In this document: in pieces, positions 1-8,210 of the stretch | Numbering within the stretch: the first letter of the stretch is position 1 | Layout of the letters: every line of letters starts with the position of its first letter | NCBI GenBank assembly: GCA_017465155.1 | Contig: JAFTWV010000014.1 | Span: 1-64,000, forward strand | Length of the DNA stretch: 64,000 bases | Origin: Clostridia bacterium | GTDB lineage: Bacteria > Bacillota > Clostridia > Christensenellales > Aristaeellaceae | Direction of reading: 5' to 3' | Position numbers and translations under genes: made by a program | Notes under the pieces: model-generated | What the model saw: the letters and a program-made list of their open reading frames with translations, nothing else | What the model was told of the DNA's origin: nothing | Databases searched by the model: none

Positions 1-40
1 ACTGTTGACATTTGATCTGTATTCCGATATCCTGTTCTTG

Positions 41-106
41 GAGCATAGTTCGACTTCCTTTTTGTTGTCTCAGCAACTTCAATTAGAAGTCCTCTATGCT
101 CTTTTT
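41..106 (+). terminator. large stem-loop followed by T-run
   Basis: Two arms pair over 14 bp: GAGCATAG (41-48) plus GACTTC (52-57) with GAAGTC (86-91) plus CTATGCTC (94-101). The loop holds a small GTTG/CAAC hairpin (64-67 with 74-77), and TTTTT follows at 102-106. This is terminator-like for whatever gene lies to the left of the window, but the 28-nt loop is long. Bases 107-234 hold no gene I can support. Confidence 0.5.
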
Positions 107-234
107 GCAACCCTTTTTCCCTAACTTTCCGTGAAGAATCCACAAAAAGGCCGCCGCAGCAATTGCCGCAGCGGACCGAGTGTATATTCGGCAATAATGC
201 CGCATACGCTTCTATGTCAGGAAGGAGTGAGCCC

Positions 235-477
235 ATGACCCTGTCAGAGCTGCGACAGAAGGATGTAATCAACACGCGGGACGGCCGGAGTCTCGGTCGG
301 GTGATGGATATCGAGTTCTGCGTATGCGACGGACGCGTTACGGCCCTTGTGGTACCAGGCGGCTTCAGCATGCTCGACATGCTGAGAGGGGAGCGGGCCG
401 GTATCGTCATTCCGTGGGAAAATATCTGTAAGATCGGCGACGATGTAATTCTTGTGGATGTGGGCGATGTGTGTTAA
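235..477 (+). CDS. YlmC/YmxH-family PRC-barrel protein
   Basis: Small protein of 80 residues with one PRC-barrel domain, the fold of the YlmC/YmxH proteins of spore-forming Firmicutes. The visible family traits are an early LSELRQKDVIN stretch, then GRSLGRVMDIEF, and a final IPWENICKIGDDVILV beta-rich segment. YmxH-type proteins are linked to sporulation but have no known enzymatic role. I start it at the ATG at 235 because GGAAGGAG lies just upstream; a longer reading from 163 has no such site. It is followed by a convergent anti-sigma gene whose stop overlaps this one by 4 bases. Confidence 0.85.
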   Translation: MTLSELRQKDVINTRDGRSLGRVMDIEFCVCDGRVTALVVPGGFSMLDMLRGERAGIVIPWENICKIGDDVILVDVGDVC

Positions 478-1367
478 TCGGCCTCAGGAACGGGCGTGGC
501 AAGGGGTGTTACGGCCTGTGTGCTGACAGCCTGTACGGAGGTGCTGGCAGGCATGGGGGTAGGAGCGACGTAAACCACGGTGTCGCTGGTTATCATGGGC
601 GGGAGCGTTGTGAACGGAAGAAATTGTACGGAGGATACCTGCTCATTCTGCCAGACGACGCGGCTCGGCGACTTGATGGACAGACCATGCATGGCAACCT
701 GTGCGATGCTGCCGCCTGCCACATAAATCACTGTTCCGCCCTCCGCTTCCGTACCATGGACGACCTGTCCGATCTGTACTGGCGAATGTCCGGGCCGGGA
801 CATGTACAGCATATTGTCCTCCACAGCGCCGATAATGAAGTAATAATTGCTGTATCCCTCCTGCCGCATTTGGGCGCGGGTAGCGGTAAAGTATGCGTAG
901 GCTTCATGATTGACAGTGCCGTCGCCGTCCCTGTCGTGCTGAATGATCTCCATGCACAGCTGTGCGCTGCGGGGGATGCTCCGTACGTTCATCATGCCAA
1001 CGCCGTCAGGGGACTGGCTGAAGGTGAAGCCCTCCGGCATGACCTGTACGGGCTGCTCAAAATACCAGTAATATGCTGCAAAACCAGCGAATACCAGCGC
1101 CAGTGTCAGTACAACACCCAGCAGCATCCATAGCCAGATGCGGCGCTTACGGCGGTTCTTCATGGTCTTGACTGCCCGGACAAATTCCGGGTTTTCGCGG
1201 TTTTCCGGTACGCTGATTTCAACAGCGGCCTTCATTTCGTTGTACATGGTTTCGCATGGCGCGCATCCTGCAAGATGCTTTTCCACGCGCTTCTTTGATT
1301 CCTCGCTGGCAGTTCCGTCGATGCACAGGGGCATCAGGTCGCGGATGATGCTGCACTTTTCAGCCAT
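474..1367 (-). CDS. zinc-finger anti-sigma factor, membrane-anchored
   Basis: 297-residue anti-sigma factor. The N-terminus carries the zinc-binding HC2 signature H-x3-C-x2-C (HLAGCAPC, about residues 31-38) preceded by Cys5. A basic stretch (KNRRKRR) leads into one membrane helix at about residues 80-100, and the rest (about 200 residues) is probably outside the cell with a Pro/Thr/Ala-rich tail. Such proteins hold an ECF sigma factor at the membrane until a signal arrives. It overlaps the sigma gene just upstream by 8 bases, so the two are coupled. The external domain is not one I recognise, so the signal is unknown. Confidence 0.85.
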   Translation of the reverse strand: MAEKCSIIRDLMPLCIDGTASEESKKRVEKHLAGCAPCETMYNEMKAAVEISVPENRENPEFVRAVKTMKNRRKRRIWLWMLLGVVLTLALVFAGFAAYYWYFEQPVQVMPEGFTFSQSPDGVGMMNVRSIPRSAQLCMEIIQHDRDGDGTVNHEAYAYFTATRAQMRQEGYSNYYFIIGAVEDNMLYMSRPGHSPVQIGQVVHGTEAEGGTVIYVAGGSIAQVAMHGLSIKSPSRVVWQNEQVSSVQFLPFTTLPPMITSDTVVYVAPTPMPASTSVQAVSTQAVTPLATPVPEAD

Positions 1368-1845
1368 GCTGATCTTCTCCCTTCATGCGGTGGGCCAGCA
1401 TCTGCCGCCCACGGTAATAAATTGTCCGGGTCCAGGAGGCCGGTTTTCCGAAAAGCGTGCCGATTTCCTCATGGCTCAGGTCGCCGAAGGTGCGCAGCGT
1501 CACGACCTCGCGGTAAGGCTCGGGCAGCTCATGCAGCAGCGCATAGGCCTTGAGACGGCGCTCCTTGTCTTCCAGCGCGTCGGTAAAATCGTGAGGCTCC
1601 TCCGGCAGTGCTTCAACGGGTGTTGGCGGTGGCTTTCGGCACCATGTGAAGTACAGGCGCTTGGCAATGCCGCACAGCCATGTTGATGGAGCGCATTGTC
1701 CGCGGAAGTCTTTCCAGTGCTTCATCGCCTGATAGAACGTTTCCTGTGTCAGCTCGTCAGAAAGGGATTCATCGCCTGTCAGCTTCAGCAGGAATGAATG
1801 CACCTTGCGGTATTCCGCATGGCAAGTCCGTTCAAAATCATTCAC
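1360..1845 (-). CDS. ECF (sigma-70 family) RNA polymerase sigma factor
   Basis: ECF sigma factor of about 161 residues. Region 2 is visible in ESLSDELTQETFYQAMKHW and region 4 in the segment LPEPYREVVTLRTFGDLSHE with the following helix-turn-helix (GTLFGKPASWTRTIYYRGR). I place the start at a GTG (1845-1843), seven bases after AAAGGAGG; the longer reading from 1893 runs through this ribosome site. It is followed with overlap by its anti-sigma factor. ECF sigmas usually activate their own operon, but I could not identify a promoter motif with confidence in 1846-1975. Confidence 0.88.
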   Translation of the reverse strand: MNDFERTCHAEYRKVHSFLLKLTGDESLSDELTQETFYQAMKHWKDFRGQCAPSTWLCGIAKRLYFTWCRKPPPTPVEALPEEPHDFTDALEDKERRLKAYALLHELPEPYREVVTLRTFGDLSHEEIGTLFGKPASWTRTIYYRGRQMLAHRMKGEDQHG

Positions 1846-1975
1846 CTGACCGCCTCCTTTCCTATGATTTGCAGGTCTGCAGTCCTTTTGCACCTGTTAG
1901 TCGCAGAAGTGGCAAAAGTGTGTCACATAAAATGAAAAATCCCGGAAATTTTCCGGGAAATGTTTTCAGTACCGC

Positions 1976-2392
1976 TCAAATCTCGGATGCATCTGCCAGT
2001 GGGACGCCCTTTTCAGCCAGCGCACGGGCAAGCAGACCCTGACCATCAATCTTTGTGCGGGTGAAGCTGCCGTCGTAGATCTGCCGTACGCCGCAGGTCG
2101 GACTCCGGGACTGCAGGATAGCCAGATCAATGTGCTCGTCTGCGATCAGGGCCATCGCCTTGCGTATGCCTTCATGGAATGCGGCGGTATAGTCGTCGCC
2201 GTCAGCGGTAACAACCAGGTCGCCGCGCAGCTCCACAGGTTTTCTCGGCGCGCCCAGTCCGGAAAGCATCTCTGGACAAACGGGAATCACACGGTGGCCC
2301 TCGATAAAGCGAAGGACGCGTTCATTGCGGTTGTTTCCGCCGTTATACTTGCAGTTTTCGCCCAGCAGACAGGCGCTGACAAGAATCGTCAT
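1976..2392 (-). CDS. DUF523 family protein
   Basis: 138-residue DUF523 protein. The family signature is clear: VSACLLGENCKYNGGNN at the start, VIPVCPEMLSGLGAPRKP in the middle and LQSRSPTCG near residue 100, giving four conserved cysteines that could bind a metal or cluster. The biochemical role of DUF523 alone is not established; in larger proteins it is joined to DUF1722. The gene sits between the ECF sigma pair and tyrA on the same strand. Length is normal for the family. Confidence 0.85.
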   Translation of the reverse strand: MTILVSACLLGENCKYNGGNNRNERVLRFIEGHRVIPVCPEMLSGLGAPRKPVELRGDLVVTADGDDYTAAFHEGIRKAMALIADEHIDLAILQSRSPTCGVRQIYDGSFTRTKIDGQGLLARALAEKGVPLADASEI

Positions 2393-2441
2393 GGCTTTCT
2401 CCTTTGCAGCGAAGCAGTCGGGGAGGGAAAAGGACGCAGGC

Positions 2442-3275
2442 TCACTTGCTGAGACGCTCCTTGATTTCGCGGCCCTCGCGGAGCAGACGCATCATACCGT
2501 CGTGATCGTTGTCGCGCAGTGCATCGCGGTATTCGGTCACGCGCTGGACGAGATCATCCATTACAGGCAGCAGCGCATCGCGGTTGTCGAAGAACAGCTC
2601 CGTCCACATGCCTTCGTTCAGCTTGGCCACACGGGTCATGTCGGCAAAGCTGCCCGCAGAGAACCCTTTGTGCTTGTCAGCCAGCGGACATTTGACATAT
2701 GCGCTGGATACGATATGTGCCAACTGGGAGGTATAGGCGATCATTTCGTCATGCGTTTTGGGCGTAGTGAACTGAACGCGGCGGAAGCCAAGGTCAATGA
2801 AGAAGTCCCGCGCTTCCTGCAGCAGCTCCGGATCGTCCAGGCCGTCTGTGCAGAGGATCATGCTCGCATTGTCGAAAAGATCGTCCTTGGCATAGCGAAA
2901 CCCCGAATGCTCGCGGCCCGCCATGGGATGTCCGCCGAGAAAATGCCACTGACCAGCACGGGCAAGAGGGACAAGCTGTTCGCAGATATGCTGCTTCACG
3001 CCGCCGCAATCGATGACAAGGCAGCCGGGCTTGAAATCAGCAGCATGTGCCTTGATCCATTCGACGATTGCACCGGGATACAGGCTGACCAGCACCATAT
3101 CACAGGTGCGCAGCGTATCGTCTGTCAGCTCTGCGTCGATGGCGTTCATCAGGTATGCCTGCTGAATGGTCTGCTGATTCAGGTCGCAGCCGAATACGGA
3201 GTGGGACGTATGCAGCTTGATGGTGCGGGCCAGCGAACCTCCGATCAGGCCCAGACCGATGATGGCGATGTTCAT
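2442..3275 (-). CDS. tyrA: prephenate dehydrogenase
   Basis: 277-residue prephenate dehydrogenase, which oxidatively decarboxylates prephenate to 4-hydroxyphenylpyruvate in tyrosine synthesis, using NAD(P). The N-terminal Rossmann motif GLGLIGGSLA is at residues 7-16, and the family motif GGHPMAGREHSGF lies near residue 115. The C-terminal helical domain follows. There is no fused chorismate mutase or ACT domain, so feedback control must come from elsewhere or be lacking. The start is preceded by GGAGG. A 16-bp palindrome sits in the putative promoter just upstream. Confidence 0.9.
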   Translation of the reverse strand: MNIAIIGLGLIGGSLARTIKLHTSHSVFGCDLNQQTIQQAYLMNAIDAELTDDTLRTCDMVLVSLYPGAIVEWIKAHAADFKPGCLVIDCGGVKQHICEQLVPLARAGQWHFLGGHPMAGREHSGFRYAKDDLFDNASMILCTDGLDDPELLQEARDFFIDLGFRRVQFTTPKTHDEMIAYTSQLAHIVSSAYVKCPLADKHKGFSAGSFADMTRVAKLNEGMWTELFFDNRDALLPVMDDLVQRVTEYRDALRDNDHDGMMRLLREGREIKERLSK

Positions 3276-3293
3276 AGGGAAAACCTCCGTTCT

Positions 3294-3321
3294 ACAATAC
3301 TACACGGGTGTAGTTCGACAA
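3294..3321 (-). promoter_or_regulatory. tyrA promoter with palindromic operator
   Basis: On the minus strand TTGTCG (3321-3316) and TATTGT (3299-3294) are 16 bases apart. The spacer is mostly filled by the perfect palindrome ACTACAC-cc-GTGTAGT (3314-3299), a likely repressor site. The promoter match is moderate; the palindrome is exact. Confidence 0.5.
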
Positions 3322-3430
3322 AGCGGAGGATTTTTCCTTTTTTGCGGAGGGTTAGTACAGCGGAAGGACAATCTGTTCCTGCCATTCGGGAACGGTATGT
3401 TGTTGCTCAAGAAGCCTGTCAAACCATTCC

Positions 3431-3562
3431 TCATGACGAAACTTCGCCAGCCTGATAGAGAGGGAACACAGCCGCGTTGATAGATTTAACTGCCCGCGAA
3501 ACTCCCCGGATCATCTGCTGGTATTCGCGATAGATTTGTTCAAAATCGGCAGCTATGGTGTT
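3431..3562 (-). pseudogene. possible remnant of a sigma-factor N-terminus
   Basis: The 438-base gap between tyrA and the acyltransferase gene holds an open frame whose last part reads FEQIYREYQQMIRGVSRA and stops at 3431. The first ten residues resemble the start of region 2 in ECF sigma factors, but no region 2 core, region 4 or clear start follows. It may be a decayed gene fragment or chance. Nothing else in 3322-3628 looks coding. Confidence 0.2.
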
Positions 3563-3628
3563 CCGCCTTTCGCATATTCCAAGCGCGCTTACATTCATTA
3601 GACACCGAAGGCTGGAAAGCGTTGCAAC

Positions 3629-3660
3629 AAAAATCGCCCGTGCAGAGCTTTGCACAGGCG
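3629..3660 (-). terminator. rho-independent terminator
   Basis: Stem CGCCTGTGCA (3660-3651) pairs with TGCACGGGCG (3644-3635) around a 6-base loop, with one G-U pair, and is followed on the minus strand by ATTTTT. It sits downstream of the acyltransferase gene that ends at 3715. Confidence 0.7.
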
Positions 3661-3661
3661 A

Positions 3662-3713
3662 ACCTCCCAGTCGCTTGCGGCGACAGCTCTCAGCGGGAGA
3701 GCTGTGGGGAGGT
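3662..3713. repeat. three-way-junction palindromic element
   Basis: An outer stem ACCTCCC/GGGAGGT (3662-3668 with 3707-3713) encloses two hairpins: GTCGC/GCGAC (3670-3674 with 3680-3684) and AGCTCTC/GAGAGCT (3685-3691 with 3697-3703). The compact nested form is typical of dispersed intergenic palindromes. It ends one base before the stop codon of the next gene. Confidence 0.55.
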
Positions 3714-3714
3714 G

Positions 3715-4632
3715 TTATGCAATTTTTTCCACCGCAGCGACGTCTTCCGCCTTTTTGACCTTCGGCACATGGTACTCGCACTTGGGGTCGAAGCGGATAT
3801 TCTCCGGGGGAACCTCCAGCTCCTCGGGATGGTTGAGCAGGTAACTCATCGTACCGAAAAACTCAGCGTAATGCGCGCCGGAGCATACGCGTTCATCCGC
3901 CGTGATGCCGATTGGCAGGAAGCGCTTCATGCGGGTAACGCCCTTCTCCACCACCGCGACACGCTCAAGGGTGCCCATGCCGAAGAACAGGCTGGTCGAG
4001 CCGAAGTTGTAGATGTGGTGATTGACGTGATGCAGCCCAATGGAGGCATTGTTGGTGATATACATGGAAGTGTGGAAGGGAAGCTCGTCCAGCAGAGCGC
4101 CGGGGCACAGACCATAGCGATCCAGCAGGCGAACCAGTCCAACGATGGCGGTAGGCAGGCCTGGCATGGCAAAGAGAAGACGGACCAGCTTGTCCACAAA
4201 GTTCTGATTTTCAACGCCGCGGCTTGCTTCGATGACCTTGTTCATGCGGTCGCGTACGTCAAAAATGGTGTCTGTCAGGTCGTACTTGATTTTGACGGCT
4301 GTTTCGCCTGCGTTGGGATCGGTGGGATCTTTGAGCATGGTGAAGGATACGGTGCAGTTGTTGCGGGAGAAGAACTGCTTGTTCAGGATGTAGCGGTTGA
4401 TCTCCGGATGCTGGCTGACAGTGCGCACAAAGGCGGCAATGATGATCTGCATGAAGGTGATCTTCTCGCCTTCTGCGCCCTTCTTGGCGATGTAGCGTGC
4501 CATGAGCTCGTAGTCCGCTTTATGCTGCAGGAAAACCTGCGCGTCGCAGCGCATGGGCATCAGGTATGGCGTAATACGCACGACGGGATCGATGTCTTTC
4601 ACGCGTCGTCCGTCAGGTCGGAATCCAAACAT
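3715..4632 (-). CDS. stand-alone 2-oxoacid dehydrogenase E2-type acyltransferase domain
   Basis: 305-residue protein with the chloramphenicol-acetyltransferase/E2 catalytic fold. The opening PDGRRVKDIDP and MPMRCDAQVFLQH are typical, and the C-terminal ITADERVCSGAHYAEFF is a variant of the E2 DHRxxDGA motif; an upstream HHVNHHIYNFG strand could supply other active-site residues. There is no lipoyl domain or E1-binding domain, and no E1 or E3 genes are near, so it is unlikely to be part of a classical dehydrogenase complex. Substrate is unknown. The canonical catalytic His is replaced by Glu (DERV instead of DHRV), so activity is uncertain. It is probably transcribed alone or after the membrane acyltransferase. 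Confidence 0.75.
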   Translation of the reverse strand: MFGFRPDGRRVKDIDPVVRITPYLMPMRCDAQVFLQHKADYELMARYIAKKGAEGEKITFMQIIIAAFVRTVSQHPEINRYILNKQFFSRNNCTVSFTMLKDPTDPNAGETAVKIKYDLTDTIFDVRDRMNKVIEASRGVENQNFVDKLVRLLFAMPGLPTAIVGLVRLLDRYGLCPGALLDELPFHTSMYITNNASIGLHHVNHHIYNFGSTSLFFGMGTLERVAVVEKGVTRMKRFLPIGITADERVCSGAHYAEFFGTMSYLLNHPEELEVPPENIRFDPKCEYHVPKVKKAEDVAAVEKIA

Positions 4633-4743
4633 ATGTATCTCCTCTTTCGCGGCTGTATGAATGATGAATCAAATATGAACGAATGCCGCTGATTCTATTG
4701 TAATGAATTTGCAGCGTTTGTCAAGGCAGAACGGTTTGGCGGA

Positions 4744-5817
4744 TCAGGCAGTGTGCTCTTTTTGCCTGCCAATCCTGACGAAGGGCTGCTCCACAAGCAT
4801 CCAGCTTACCTTGGCAAGGGGGATGATAAGGGAAAGCGTGATGGCAAAGTTCAGCATGGGATGAATTCCGGGATATACATGGGACAGCAGCTGCTGCAAG
4901 GGGTAGCTGTACACATACAGACCATAGGAAAGATCGCCGAGCCTGCGGAAGTCGTCAAAGCGTGGGCTTTGTGCAAAACAAAGCAGCAGATATGGCCAGA
5001 CCAGCAGCTCCACTGGGCGCATCATACCGGCAAAGCCGCTCGCCACAAGCAGGGCGGCTCCGAAGCCTGCATATTTCCAACGAAGCGGCAGCACATCGCG
5101 GTATACCCCAATCAGCGCTCCGGCAAAGAAAAACATGCCCGTGCGGGTTGTGTGGTCATAGTTCCATGTGTTCAGTACCCATGCTTCCACATGGCGGATA
5201 TCCCACAACTGTATGCGGAAATATGTGAATAACACATGCAGAGCAAGAAAAATCCCGTAACATACCCCATATACAGGGCGCTTCTTGTGAATGTGCAGCA
5301 CCATGAAGATGGCAATCAGCAGGTACAGACTGACTTCATGCTTGATTGTCCACAGGGATACGTTGACGCCATGGGCGAGGTTGCCGGTGAATACGCCTGT
5401 GATGTTCCATGGTTCAGCGGCAAGGTTGAGCGTCAGCCAATGAAAAATGTAGGATAGCGGACCACCATCCCGGATCCGAAGGTATTCGGCATAGGTGCCA
5501 TCGTAGGCTAAACCGCCGATGATCAGTGCCGTAAATACAAGCGCGCAGATCAGTCCAGGCCAGATGCGCAGCGCGCGTTTTTTCAGGAAAACCAAGGCGT
5601 TGCGGCTGCGATGAGCACTTTGGACGATCAGGTAGCCGCTGATGACCAGAAAGCCATCCACTGCGAGTGTACCTTCGTTTAACTGACCGCCCGTGAGCCG
5701 GTTCAGCGGCGTTGACGTCCCGTCGATGGTATAGCAGTGAGTGAGGATGACCATCACTGCCAGCAGAAACCGGATCAGATGAAAGCTGTTGCGCTCAGCA
5801 GCGCTTTCTTGATGCAT
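4744..5817 (-). CDS. acyltransferase 3 family membrane protein
   Basis: 357-residue integral membrane acyltransferase (Acyl_transf_3, OafA-like). The early FHLIRFLLAVMVILTHCY segment carries the family histidine inside the first helix, and GGQLNEGTLAVDGFLVISGYL follows with the conserved FFxISGYL-type motif. About ten membrane helices are visible. Members move acyl groups onto surface sugars or peptidoglycan. A sugar nucleotidyltransferase lies next to it on the same strand, which fits a role in decorating a surface glycan. The exact acceptor cannot be told. Confidence 0.85.
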   Translation of the reverse strand: MHQESAAERNSFHLIRFLLAVMVILTHCYTIDGTSTPLNRLTGGQLNEGTLAVDGFLVISGYLIVQSAHRSRNALVFLKKRALRIWPGLICALVFTALIIGGLAYDGTYAEYLRIRDGGPLSYIFHWLTLNLAAEPWNITGVFTGNLAHGVNVSLWTIKHEVSLYLLIAIFMVLHIHKKRPVYGVCYGIFLALHVLFTYFRIQLWDIRHVEAWVLNTWNYDHTTRTGMFFFAGALIGVYRDVLPLRWKYAGFGAALLVASGFAGMMRPVELLVWPYLLLCFAQSPRFDDFRRLGDLSYGLYVYSYPLQQLLSHVYPGIHPMLNFAITLSLIIPLAKVSWMLVEQPFVRIGRQKEHTA

Positions 5818-5896
5818 AGCGCACCTCCGTTCTCCTGAAATATACCCCCTGAACCGAAAAATCCTGCGCCCGATGGGAGCGCAGGACGATTGGCAC

Positions 5897-6814
5897 TTAC
5901 TGCCACAAGGGGGAGGGATAGAGCCCCTCTTCAGTCATGCGGCGCAGCGCGGCAGTCACCACAGGCTTATCCTCATGGTAGGTCACGCCATACCAACGGT
6001 CAGCGCTGGAAAGCACCTGCACAGTGGCTGCGTCACGGTCAAGCATGCCATTGACGACACCCGGCAGATAGTATTCGCCCTTGAGCGGATTCTCCAATGC
6101 CACACGATCCAGGAACTGCGGGAAGGTGCGGTGCATCTCGTCCAGCAGACTGGGTGTGAAACCGAACATATTCATGCTCACAAGGGTGTCAGCATTGAGC
6201 CGGTGATAGGTTTCGCCATCCTCGGTGAACATCGGGCCGTCGCAGGTGCCGATGATGTGCACGCGCTCAGTCACGGTGTTCAGGAATCCTTCGTCGTTCA
6301 CAGAACATACCCCGCGGGAAACATAGCCGTTCTCGGTGAGGGTATTTTTCAGGAAATAACCTATCATGAAATAACGTGCCTTCTCGTCATCCTGCAGTTC
6401 ACAGAGCGTCTTGTATGCGATACGATATGCATCCACGCCATAGTAGTCATCGGAATTGATGACCAGGAAGGGGGCGTCAATCAGATTGCCGCAGCACAGT
6501 ACGGCATGCCCGGTTCCCCAGGGCTTGACGCGTCCTTCGGGCACAGCATAGCCTTCAGGCAGCATGTCTACCTGCTGATATGCGTAGCGGACATCCATAT
6601 GACCTTCAATGTGATTGCCAAGAATCCTGCGGAAGTCGGCTTCAATCTCATGCTTGATCAGGAAAATCACGCGTTTGAAGCCAGCGCGGCGTGCATCGAA
6701 AAGGCTGTAATCCAGCAGCACCTCACCATTGGGGCCGACAGGGTCGATCTGCTTGAGACCGCCGTAGCGTGAGCCCATGCCGGCTGCAAGAACCACCAGA
6801 ATCGGTTCCTTCAT
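5897..6814 (-). CDS. NDP-sugar nucleotidyltransferase
   Basis: 305-residue nucleotidyltransferase of the RmlA/GalU fold. The nucleotide-binding loop LAAGMGSRYGGLKQIDP is at residues 9-25, and the VINSDDYYG segment near residue 120 holds the metal-binding aspartates. Enzymes of this group join a sugar-1-phosphate to an NTP to make an activated sugar. The sequence departs from classical GalU and RmlA, so I leave the sugar open. It sits next to the membrane acyltransferase, which suggests a surface polysaccharide role. It starts from an ATG 6 bases downstream of a weak GGAGGG site. Confidence 0.8.
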   Translation of the reverse strand: MKEPILVVLAAGMGSRYGGLKQIDPVGPNGEVLLDYSLFDARRAGFKRVIFLIKHEIEADFRRILGNHIEGHMDVRYAYQQVDMLPEGYAVPEGRVKPWGTGHAVLCCGNLIDAPFLVINSDDYYGVDAYRIAYKTLCELQDDEKARYFMIGYFLKNTLTENGYVSRGVCSVNDEGFLNTVTERVHIIGTCDGPMFTEDGETYHRLNADTLVSMNMFGFTPSLLDEMHRTFPQFLDRVALENPLKGEYYLPGVVNGMLDRDAATVQVLSSADRWYGVTYHEDKPVVTAALRRMTEEGLYPSPLWQ

Positions 6815-6985
6815 ATGTCAAATCCCTCCATTGCAGTTACGTCCTCATCATGATAAACTATTTTTATGTAAAAAGCAAGCGGAGAAGGCTCTGAATTCCG
6901 TATTCCACTTGTGTTTCCGGCGAAATTGTCGTATAATAGAATCTGATAGACCTTACTTGTCCCGATTTAAGGAGGCCGACGCCTT

Positions 6986-8017
6986 ATGGATTTTCTCAAA
7001 ACGCTGCTGCTCTATATGACGCTGATGACGACGCTGTCCGTGCAGGAAGGTCCGCTGCCGCAGGATGTGCCTACGCCCTCGCCGCTTCCGCCGTCTGTCA
7101 CGGCGACGCTTGCGCCCTTCCAGACGGAAGCGCCCACAGCGACGCCTACTGCAACGCCTGCGCCTGTCCCCACGATCACGCCCAACACCCGCTATACCAC
7201 CCTGCGCTATCAGGATCGGGGCAATGACGTGCGCAAGCTGCAGCGCAAGCTCATCGAGCTGGGCTACATGCCCGATGGCTCTGATGACGGCGCTTATGGT
7301 TATCAGACCTATAATGCTGTTCGTGACTTCCAGCTGGCCAACGGTTTGAGTGCCGATGGCGTGGCAGGTCCCACGACATTGACTAACCTGTACGAAAATC
7401 CGGACATCATCCCCTACATCGTGCCTACGGTGCCGCCCACGGCCACGCCTACTGCAACGCTGCCGCCGCTGCCTACCATGACGGCTCCGCCTGCGGGTGT
7501 GCAGACGGGCGATGCGGTGGAAACCATCGCTCCGCCCGTAGATGCTGCGGTGAATACGGCCGCCGCTGTTCCCGGATTGACGGAGGTCTCTGATGCGCTG
7601 ATTATCTCCGGCCTCACTGGCGAGCCTCTTGCCCTGACTGAGACCATCGATGGCGTGGCGGTTCGGATCCGTCCGCATCTGTGGGAGAATGAGATGGGCG
7701 AGGCTGTGATGTCCCTGCGCGAGCTGGTAGACTGCATGCCCGGATGGACGCTGATGGGTTCCAGTGCTGACGGTGTGTATCGTTTGAACGCTGCCGGATA
7801 CGCAGTGGAGATTCAGTGTGGCGCGGTACTTTCCGTCACCGTGGATGGCGCGCCTGTGCAGGTTGATATGGATGACGTCAAGCTCTCTGGCAGCACGGTG
7901 TATATCACTGCTGATTTCCTGGAGGCGGCTCTGTCAGCGACGACAATTTATGATGCAGAAGAACAGTCTCTGGTGCTGTTCATGATGGATAAGACGGTTA
8001 ATCAGGCCAACGACTGA
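6986..8017 (+). CDS. secreted peptidoglycan-binding protein with stalk-like domain
   Basis: 343-residue exported protein. A short hydrophobic N-terminus is followed by a Pro/Thr-rich linker (about 25-70), a PG_binding_1 domain (about 72-135; LRYQDRGNDVRKLQRKLIEL and VAGPTTLTNLY), a second Pro/Thr-rich linker and a C-terminal region of about 120 residues that resembles the copper-amine-oxidase N-terminal stalk domain found in Clostridia wall proteins. It probably binds the cell wall. AAGGAGG lies 11 bases before the ATG. It has its own terminator at 8037. No catalytic domain is visible. Confidence 0.75.
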   Translation: MDFLKTLLLYMTLMTTLSVQEGPLPQDVPTPSPLPPSVTATLAPFQTEAPTATPTATPAPVPTITPNTRYTTLRYQDRGNDVRKLQRKLIELGYMPDGSDDGAYGYQTYNAVRDFQLANGLSADGVAGPTTLTNLYENPDIIPYIVPTVPPTATPTATLPPLPTMTAPPAGVQTGDAVETIAPPVDAAVNTAAAVPGLTEVSDALIISGLTGEPLALTETIDGVAVRIRPHLWENEMGEAVMSLRELVDCMPGWTLMGSSADGVYRLNAAGYAVEIQCGAVLSVTVDGAPVQVDMDDVKLSGSTVYITADFLEAALSATTIYDAEEQSLVLFMMDKTVNQAND

Positions 8018-8036
8018 TGTTTAATTCGTACGTATT

Positions 8037-8079
8037 CGTCTCCCGTTTCAGCCGATGCTGACGCGGGAGACGTTTTTTT
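8037..8079 (+). terminator. rho-independent terminator
   Basis: Stem CGTCTCCCG (8037-8045) with CGGGAGACG (8064-8072), then seven T. It ends the peptidoglycan-binding protein gene. Confidence 0.85.
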
Positions 8080-8151
8080 CTTCCATTATGGTCATTATCA
8101 AACGGTGATTGTTGTCGACCGGAATGAGCAGCGCATACGTTGGCTGTGAAT

Positions 8152-8195
8152 AAAAAACCGGCTCTTTACAGACAAGTCCGCAGAGCCGGTTTTTT
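8152..8195. terminator. bidirectional rho-independent terminator
   Basis: Perfect stem AAAAAACCGGCTCT (8152-8165) with AGAGCCGGTTTTTT (8182-8195). It can stop both the rightward gene and the minus-strand ABC operon that ends at 8211. Confidence 0.85.
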
Positions 8196-8210
8196 GCTTT
8201 CAGGAATAGA

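Noticed and set aside
3431..3781. 116-codon frame as an intact gene
   Set aside because: Its first half crosses a terminator and the three-way-junction element; no ribosome site is present. Only the last part may be a gene remnant.
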